Assembly: GCF_018613605.1 (NCBI RefSeq)
Contig: NZ_JAGGPU010000003.1
Location: forward strand, 1 to 39,480
Origin: Pedobacter sp. ISL-64
GTDB taxonomy: Bacteria; Bacteroidota; Bacteroidia; Sphingobacteriales; Sphingobacteriaceae
Reading direction: 5' to 3'
DNA: 39,480 nt
Shown here piece by piece: positions 34,564 to 39,480 of the stretch (position 1 is the first letter of the stretch; every line of letters starts with the position of its first letter). A model generated the notes under the pieces. That model saw nothing but the letters and a program-made list of their open reading frames with translations, did not search any database and was not told where the DNA came from. The position numbers and the translations under genes were made by a program.

Positions 34564-37188
34564 ATGAGACGATTATTCTTTTTAACCATATTTACCACGT
34601 TAGCCCTGCTACACGTTACCTGTCCAATTCAGGCACAGGAATATCCATTTGAAGATTACAAATTACCTTTTGATAAAAGGGTTGATGATCTGGTATCCAG
34701 ATTAACACTTGAGGAAAAAGTTTTTCAGATGCTTAATTCAGCACCTGCAATTCCAAGACTAAAAATTCCGGCTTATGATTGGTGGAATGAAACACTGCAC
34801 GGGGTTGCCAGAACGCCCTTTAAGGTTACCGTATATCCGCAGGCCATTGCAATGGCGGCCATGTTCGATCCTGCAGCGCTGGGTAAAATGGCAGACTACT
34901 CTGCTTTGGAAGGGCGGGCAATTTACAACAAGGCGGTTGCGCTTGGCCGTACGAATGAACGCTATCTGGGACTGACCTATTGGACACCCAATATCAATAT
35001 CTTTAGAGACCCAAGATGGGGACGCGGTCAGGAAACCTATGGAGAGGATCCTTATTTAACCGCTACACTGGGCGATGCATTTGTAAGGGGTTTGCAAGGC
35101 GATGACCCAAAGTACCTGAAAGCGGCTGCTTGTGCGAAGCATTATGCTGTACACAGTGGACCGGAACCGCTACGCCACGTATTCAATGCAGATGTTAGCG
35201 CTTTTGATCTTTGGGACACTTATTTGCCGGCTTTTGAAAAACTGGTTACGAAATCGGAAGTTGCCGGAGTGATGTGTGCATATAACGCATTTCAAGGGCA
35301 ACCATGTTGTGGCAGCGATCTTTTAATGACCGACATTTTAAGAAAGAAATGGGGGTTTAAGGGCTATGTTACTTCAGATTGTTGGGCCATTGATGATTTC
35401 TTTAAAAATCACAAAACCCACAAAGACGCAGCAAGTGCATCGGCTGATGCCGTTTTTCACGGAACTGATCTAGACTGTGGAACTGATGCCTATAAAGCCT
35501 TACTTACTGCGGTTAAAAACGGTATAATTACAGAAAAAGATATTGACGTATCGGTAAAAAGACTGTTCATGATCCGGTTCAGGCTTGGTATGTTCGATCC
35601 GCCTTCGATGGTGAAATACGCCAATACACCGATAACAGTTTTAGAAAACAGTGCCCACAAAGCACATGCACTTAAAATGGCAAGGGCATCGATGGTTTTG
35701 TTAAAAAACGAATCCAACACACTTCCGTTAAAAAAGAATCTAAAGAAACTTGTGGTGCTTGGTCCGAATGCCAATAATGATATTTCGGTGCTTGGAAATT
35801 ACAATGGTACCCCCTCAACCATTACAACGGTTCTTCAGGGCATAAAAGATAAATTGGGAAATCAAACGGAGGTGATATATGAGCAGGCAGTTTCGTTTGC
35901 GAGCGATACGATCCTACATTATAGAAATTTAGAGAACCAATTAACCGCAGATGGCCACAAGGGGTTCAAGGCCGAATATTACAAAGGCATAGAACTGCAG
36001 GGGGCGCCTCTTTTAACGCGGTTCGAAGAATCAATAAACCACAACTGGCAAGAGGGCGAGCAAATTGGTGAAGGTTTGACTGCAAACCATTTTTCTGCCA
36101 GGTTTAGCACGGTATTTAAAGCTTTAAAGTCAGAAGAAATCACCTTTGAAGTAGATGGGGATGATGGCTACCGTTTAAAGGTAAACGGGCAAAAAGTTTT
36201 AGATGCCTGGTCTAAAAACAGGTGGGGCGCTAAAACGTATAAAATTCCTGTTTCTAAGGATTCTACATACAAAATTGAAATGGAATACTGGCAAGGTGAG
36301 GGTGGAGCAAAGGTCCGCTTTGCGGGAGGTGCCTTTGGGCGCACAGATTTTACTGAGTTGGTTGCACGCCATCGCGATGCAGATGCATTTATATTCGTGG
36401 GCGGCATTTCTCCACAACTTGAAGGCGAAGAAATGAAAGTAAATGTACCTGGATTTAATGGAGGCGACAGAACCTCCATCATGCTTCCTCAGGCGCAAAC
36501 CTCACTGATGAAAGCCTTAAAATCGAGTGGCAAGCCAGTTGTTTTTGTGATGATGACAGGAAGCGCCATCGCCATTCCATGGGAAGCCGAAAATATACCC
36601 GCCATTGTTAATGCCTGGTACGGTGGCCAATCGGCAGGAACTGCAGTAGCTGATTTGTTGTTCGGTGATTACAGCCCTTCAGGAAGACTTCCGGTAACCT
36701 TTTATAAGAGTGACAAGGATCTAAAAGATTTTAATGATTATAATATGGAGAATCGGACCTATAGGTATTTCAAAGGCATACCTCTTTTTGGGTTTGGATA
36801 TGGATTAAGCTATTCTACATTCAATTATCACAACTTTATCTTACCTTCAAACCTTAAATCAGGTAAAGGAACAAGTTTGTCTGTAAGGATCACCAATACC
36901 GGTAAAATGCAGAGCGACGAGGTTGCCCAGCTGTATGTGATGCACAACAATTTAAAAATCAAATCAGCTAAAAAAGCCCTTAAGGGATATCAAAGGGTTA
37001 GCCTGGCACCTGGTGAAAGTAAACTTGTTCATTTTAAATTATCACCTGATGAACTCAGTTATATTGATGATAAAGGAACAAAAAGACCACTAAAAGGCGA
37101 GATCACATTATCGATTGGTGGAAGCCAGCCCGATGAGAAGCTGAAAACAAGCGGTAATATTGTAACCCGAAAACTAATAATCAACTAG
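34564..37188 (+). CDS. Glycoside hydrolase family 3 with PA14 domain (beta-xylosidase-like)
   Basis: Exported exo-enzyme of 874 residues. Signal peptide to about residue 24 (CPIQAQEYPF). GH3 N-terminal barrel (about 35-330) with nucleophile Asp272 in GYVTSDCWAIDDF; the substrate motif DPRWGRGQETYGEDPYL and KHYAVHSGPE match plant and bacterial xylosidase-type GH3. The C-terminal GH3 domain is split by a PA14 insertion (about 467-585: FEVDGDDGYRLKVNGQKV), and ends with a fibronectin-III-like domain (about 762-860). The frame could start at TTG 34531, but the ATG at 34564 directly precedes the signal peptide. GH67 starts on the next base after its stop. A role on xylo-oligosaccharides is inferred from context and motif. 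Confidence 0.93.
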   Translation: MRRLFFLTIFTTLALLHVTCPIQAQEYPFEDYKLPFDKRVDDLVSRLTLEEKVFQMLNSAPAIPRLKIPAYDWWNETLHGVARTPFKVTVYPQAIAMAAMFDPAALGKMADYSALEGRAIYNKAVALGRTNERYLGLTYWTPNINIFRDPRWGRGQETYGEDPYLTATLGDAFVRGLQGDDPKYLKAAACAKHYAVHSGPEPLRHVFNADVSAFDLWDTYLPAFEKLVTKSEVAGVMCAYNAFQGQPCCGSDLLMTDILRKKWGFKGYVTSDCWAIDDFFKNHKTHKDAASASADAVFHGTDLDCGTDAYKALLTAVKNGIITEKDIDVSVKRLFMIRFRLGMFDPPSMVKYANTPITVLENSAHKAHALKMARASMVLLKNESNTLPLKKNLKKLVVLGPNANNDISVLGNYNGTPSTITTVLQGIKDKLGNQTEVIYEQAVSFASDTILHYRNLENQLTADGHKGFKAEYYKGIELQGAPLLTRFEESINHNWQEGEQIGEGLTANHFSARFSTVFKALKSEEITFEVDGDDGYRLKVNGQKVLDAWSKNRWGAKTYKIPVSKDSTYKIEMEYWQGEGGAKVRFAGGAFGRTDFTELVARHRDADAFIFVGGISPQLEGEEMKVNVPGFNGGDRTSIMLPQAQTSLMKALKSSGKPVVFVMMTGSAIAIPWEAENIPAIVNAWYGGQSAGTAVADLLFGDYSPSGRLPVTFYKSDKDLKDFNDYNMENRTYRYFKGIPLFGFGYGLSYSTFNYHNFILPSNLKSGKGTSLSVRITNTGKMQSDEVAQLYVMHNNLKIKSAKKALKGYQRVSLAPGESKLVHFKLSPDELSYIDDKGTKRPLKGEITLSIGGSQPDEKLKTSGNIVTRKLIIN

Positions 37189-39234
37189 ATGAAAAAGATT
37201 ACCCTGCTATTGGTTATCGTTACAGCTACTGCCCATTTTCTGAAGGCTGAAGATGGGCACCAACTTTGGCTCCGCAATACCGCTGCCAAGCAGGTAAAGG
37301 TGGTATCGCCAAGAAAGTCGCCGGTATTAACCATCGCTGTACAAGAAATTAAAAACGGGTGGCTGGGAAAAGACGGCGCAGCGCTAAAATTTGATTTTAT
37401 TAAAGATGGCTCCATTACAAATGATGGATTTCGTTTGGAAGGTGATAAAATTGTCGCTAAAACGGATCTGGGTATCCTTTATGGAAGCTACGAGCTCCTT
37501 AGAAGGCAGTATTTAGGAAAGTCTGATCAAAATTATACATCCAATCCCTCCTATTCAAGAAGAATCCTTAACCATTGGGATAATCTGGATGGTTCTGTAG
37601 AACGCGGGTATGCTGGTGGTTCGATATTTTGGAGACAGGGAGATTCTTCGCTTCAACTCAGTCAGGCAGATATTGCGTTGTACAAAGAATATGCAAGAGC
37701 CAATGCTTCAATAGGCATAAACGGCACAGTGCTCAACAACGTAAACGCTTCGGCAAAAATCCTCACCACAGCCTATCTTCAAAAGGTTCAGTCTATCGCC
37801 ACAGTATTGCGTCCATATGGCTTAAAGGTCTATTTATCGGTCAACTTTTCGTCACCCGTTACAGTTGGGAAACTTAAAACCGCTGACCCTCTTGATCCTG
37901 CTGTTAGGCAATGGTGGGCAGCTAAGGCCAAAGAAATTTATTCATTGATTCCTGATTTTGGAGGATTCCTTGTAAAAGCCAATAGCGAAGGGCAACCTGG
38001 CCCTCAAAATTTCGGGAGAACACACGTTGATGGCGCCAATATGATGGCTGATGCGCTCTCCCCTTTTGGAGGGATTGTAATGTGGCGTGCCTTTGTATAT
38101 CAACCAAGTAACGAGGACCGTACGAAACAAGCGTATAATGAGTTTTTAAAATTTGATGGTAAATTCAAGAAAAATGTAATTATCCAGATCAAAAACGGAC
38201 CACTTGATTTTCAGCCCCGAGAGCCATTCAGTCCCTTATTCGGAGCCATGATTAAAACCCCTGTAATGCCAGAGTTTCAGATCACACAGGAATATCTGGG
38301 CTGGTCTAATCACCTGGTTTTCTTGTCTACCCTTTGGAAAGAATGTTTACAAAGCGATACCTACCGAAACGGTAAGGGCAGCACTGTAGCGGCCTGTACA
38401 GACGGGACATTGGATAAACGCACCTTCAGTGCAATTGCAGGGGTATCCAATATTGGCCTGGAGGGAAATTGGACCGGGCATATTTTTGCACAGGCCAATT
38501 GGTACGCTTTCGGCAGGCTTGCCTGGGACAATAAACTTAAGAGTGAAGATATTGCAGATGAATGGGTTAGGCAAACTTTTTTAAGTCCTACGGAAAAGAA
38601 AATGGAGCGAACCCTGGTAAAACCGATAAAAGAGATGATGATGCAGAGCAGAGCAGCGGCTGTGGATTATATGATGCCTTTAGGATTACACCACATTTTT
38701 GCTGAAGGACACCATTACGGGCCTGCCCCATGGTTCTCGAATAAAGCCATCAGGGCCGACTGGACCTCCGTATACTACCACAATGCAGACCTTTTAGGAG
38801 TAGGCTTTAACAGAAGCAGCACAGGCAGCAATGCCGTTGAGCAGTACCATGAGCCACTCCGATCTACATTTAACAGCCTGGAAAGTTGTCCGGAAGAATA
38901 TTTGTTGTGGTTTCACCATGTGCCATGGACTTATAAACTTAAAAATGGAAACGACCTTTGGACAGCGCTTTGTTATCGTTACGATTCGGGGTTGCAACGT
39001 GTTCGTGCTTTCCAGCGCATTTGGGACAGTACCAAGGGCTTGGTTGATGATGAGCGGTTCAAATCCGTGCAGTCCAAGCTCAAGATCCAAAGCCGCGATG
39101 CACAGGTTTGGAAGGATGCCTGTTTGTTATATTTTCAGCAGTTTAGCAAACGAGAAATTCCTTATGATTTGGAACGCCCAATATATGAATTGGATACTTT
39201 GAAAAAGCTGACCAAAAGTAAGGACTATGAATAG
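37189..39234 (+). CDS. Glycoside hydrolase family 67 alpha-glucuronidase
   Basis: Exported enzyme of 681 residues that removes (4-O-methyl)glucuronic acid from the non-reducing end xylose of xylo-oligosaccharides by inversion. Signal peptide to about residue 20 (FLKAED). GH67_N (about 25-125), catalytic barrel (about 125-450: ILNHWDNLDGSVERGYAG) and GH67_C (about 450-675) are all present at normal length. Glu267 (KANSEGQPGP), Asp340 (KNGPLDFQ) and Glu368 (ITQEYLGW) show the same spacing (73 and 28) as Glu292, Asp365 and Glu393 of Cellvibrio GlcA67A, the catalytic acid and the two base carboxylates. It starts directly after the GH3 stop and must be co-translated from the same mRNA. Confidence 0.96.
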   Translation: MKKITLLLVIVTATAHFLKAEDGHQLWLRNTAAKQVKVVSPRKSPVLTIAVQEIKNGWLGKDGAALKFDFIKDGSITNDGFRLEGDKIVAKTDLGILYGSYELLRRQYLGKSDQNYTSNPSYSRRILNHWDNLDGSVERGYAGGSIFWRQGDSSLQLSQADIALYKEYARANASIGINGTVLNNVNASAKILTTAYLQKVQSIATVLRPYGLKVYLSVNFSSPVTVGKLKTADPLDPAVRQWWAAKAKEIYSLIPDFGGFLVKANSEGQPGPQNFGRTHVDGANMMADALSPFGGIVMWRAFVYQPSNEDRTKQAYNEFLKFDGKFKKNVIIQIKNGPLDFQPREPFSPLFGAMIKTPVMPEFQITQEYLGWSNHLVFLSTLWKECLQSDTYRNGKGSTVAACTDGTLDKRTFSAIAGVSNIGLEGNWTGHIFAQANWYAFGRLAWDNKLKSEDIADEWVRQTFLSPTEKKMERTLVKPIKEMMMQSRAAAVDYMMPLGLHHIFAEGHHYGPAPWFSNKAIRADWTSVYYHNADLLGVGFNRSSTGSNAVEQYHEPLRSTFNSLESCPEEYLLWFHHVPWTYKLKNGNDLWTALCYRYDSGLQRVRAFQRIWDSTKGLVDDERFKSVQSKLKIQSRDAQVWKDACLLYFQQFSKREIPYDLERPIYELDTLKKLTKSKDYE

Positions 39235-39265
39235 TCTGTTTTCATCAAAACAAAACCAAAAAATT

Positions 39266-39422
39266 CGTATCTAGCGCAAGTCTTAGCGCCCCGGCAAAAG
39301 CAAAGGCCTGACTTGTGCTTTTCGTTAAATTAATACATTAATCCCGTATCTAGCGCAAGTCTTAGCGCACAGGCACAAGCAAAGGCCTGACTTGTGCTTT
39401 CGTTAAGTTAATGCATTTAACC
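39266..39422. repeat. Tandem 79-bp hairpin repeat after GH67
   Basis: Two copies, 39266-39344 and 39345-39422, about 90% identical, begin CGTATCTAGCGCAAGTC. Each contains GCGCAAGTC and GACTTGTGC, a 9-bp stem with one G-T pair, followed by TTTTCG or TTTCG, so each may act as a terminator for GH3-GH67. A partial inverted copy (GCACAAGTCAG) is at 39429-39439. Nothing else is seen up to the window end. Confidence 0.8.
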
Positions 39423-39480
39423 TTTAAGGCACAAGTCAGCTAGCCCACATCGTCCAAACCACTAAGATTCTGTGTTGATT

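Overview
The window comes from a Bacteroidota genome, most likely a member of the Sphingobacteriaceae such as Pedobacter. The evidence is a SusC/SusD pair, a 1402-residue hybrid two-component sensor (HTCS), -7 promoter boxes of the TAnnTTTG type, few Shine-Dalgarno sequences, and short palindromic intergenic repeats. The genus is an inference; no 16S gene is present.

Left part (1-13,600) is mixed housekeeping and accessory DNA. It holds mgtE with a HAD hydrolase (one operon), a tRNA-Arg(CCG) with its own promoter and terminator, a 5'-truncated recombinase remnant beside that tRNA, an SDR dehydrogenase paired with a Crp/Fnr-type regulator (each preceded by the same 16-bp operator-like palindrome), a soluble PAS histidine kinase, a DUF3891 protein, an ECF-like sigma factor, a single-domain response regulator, an LLM-class flavin oxidoreductase, a TPR protein and a DUF72 protein. 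Several gaps hold decayed reading frames, including the C-terminus of an IS5-type transposase.

Right part (13,567-39,423) is a polysaccharide utilisation locus (PUL). On the minus strand, in transcription order, are GH43, a double CE1-like esterase, GH127, GH95, GH97, then susC and a susD interrupted by one in-frame amber codon. An HTCS regulator follows GH43 upstream, and diverging from it on the plus strand are GH3 and GH67. The set points to a heavily decorated glucuronoarabinoxylan of the cereal type: GH67 removes (methyl)glucuronic acid from oligosaccharide ends, GH43 and GH127 remove arabinose, the CE1 domains remove feruloyl or acetyl esters, GH95 and GH97 remove galactose-type caps, and GH3 cleaves the xylo-oligosaccharide core. 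No endo-xylanase is present, so oligosaccharides must be made by enzymes encoded elsewhere.

The most useful new observation is a 34-bp bipartite element (GTCAATTGT, 12 nt, AATAAATGTTCAA) with identical spacing upstream of susC and in the HTCS/GH3 divergent region, and a weaker copy upstream of GH43. It is a strong candidate for the HTCS binding site. Also notable are the amber codon in susD and a C-terminal remnant of a sialate O-acetylesterase-like gene between the HTCS and GH43, which suggest that the locus is being remodelled.
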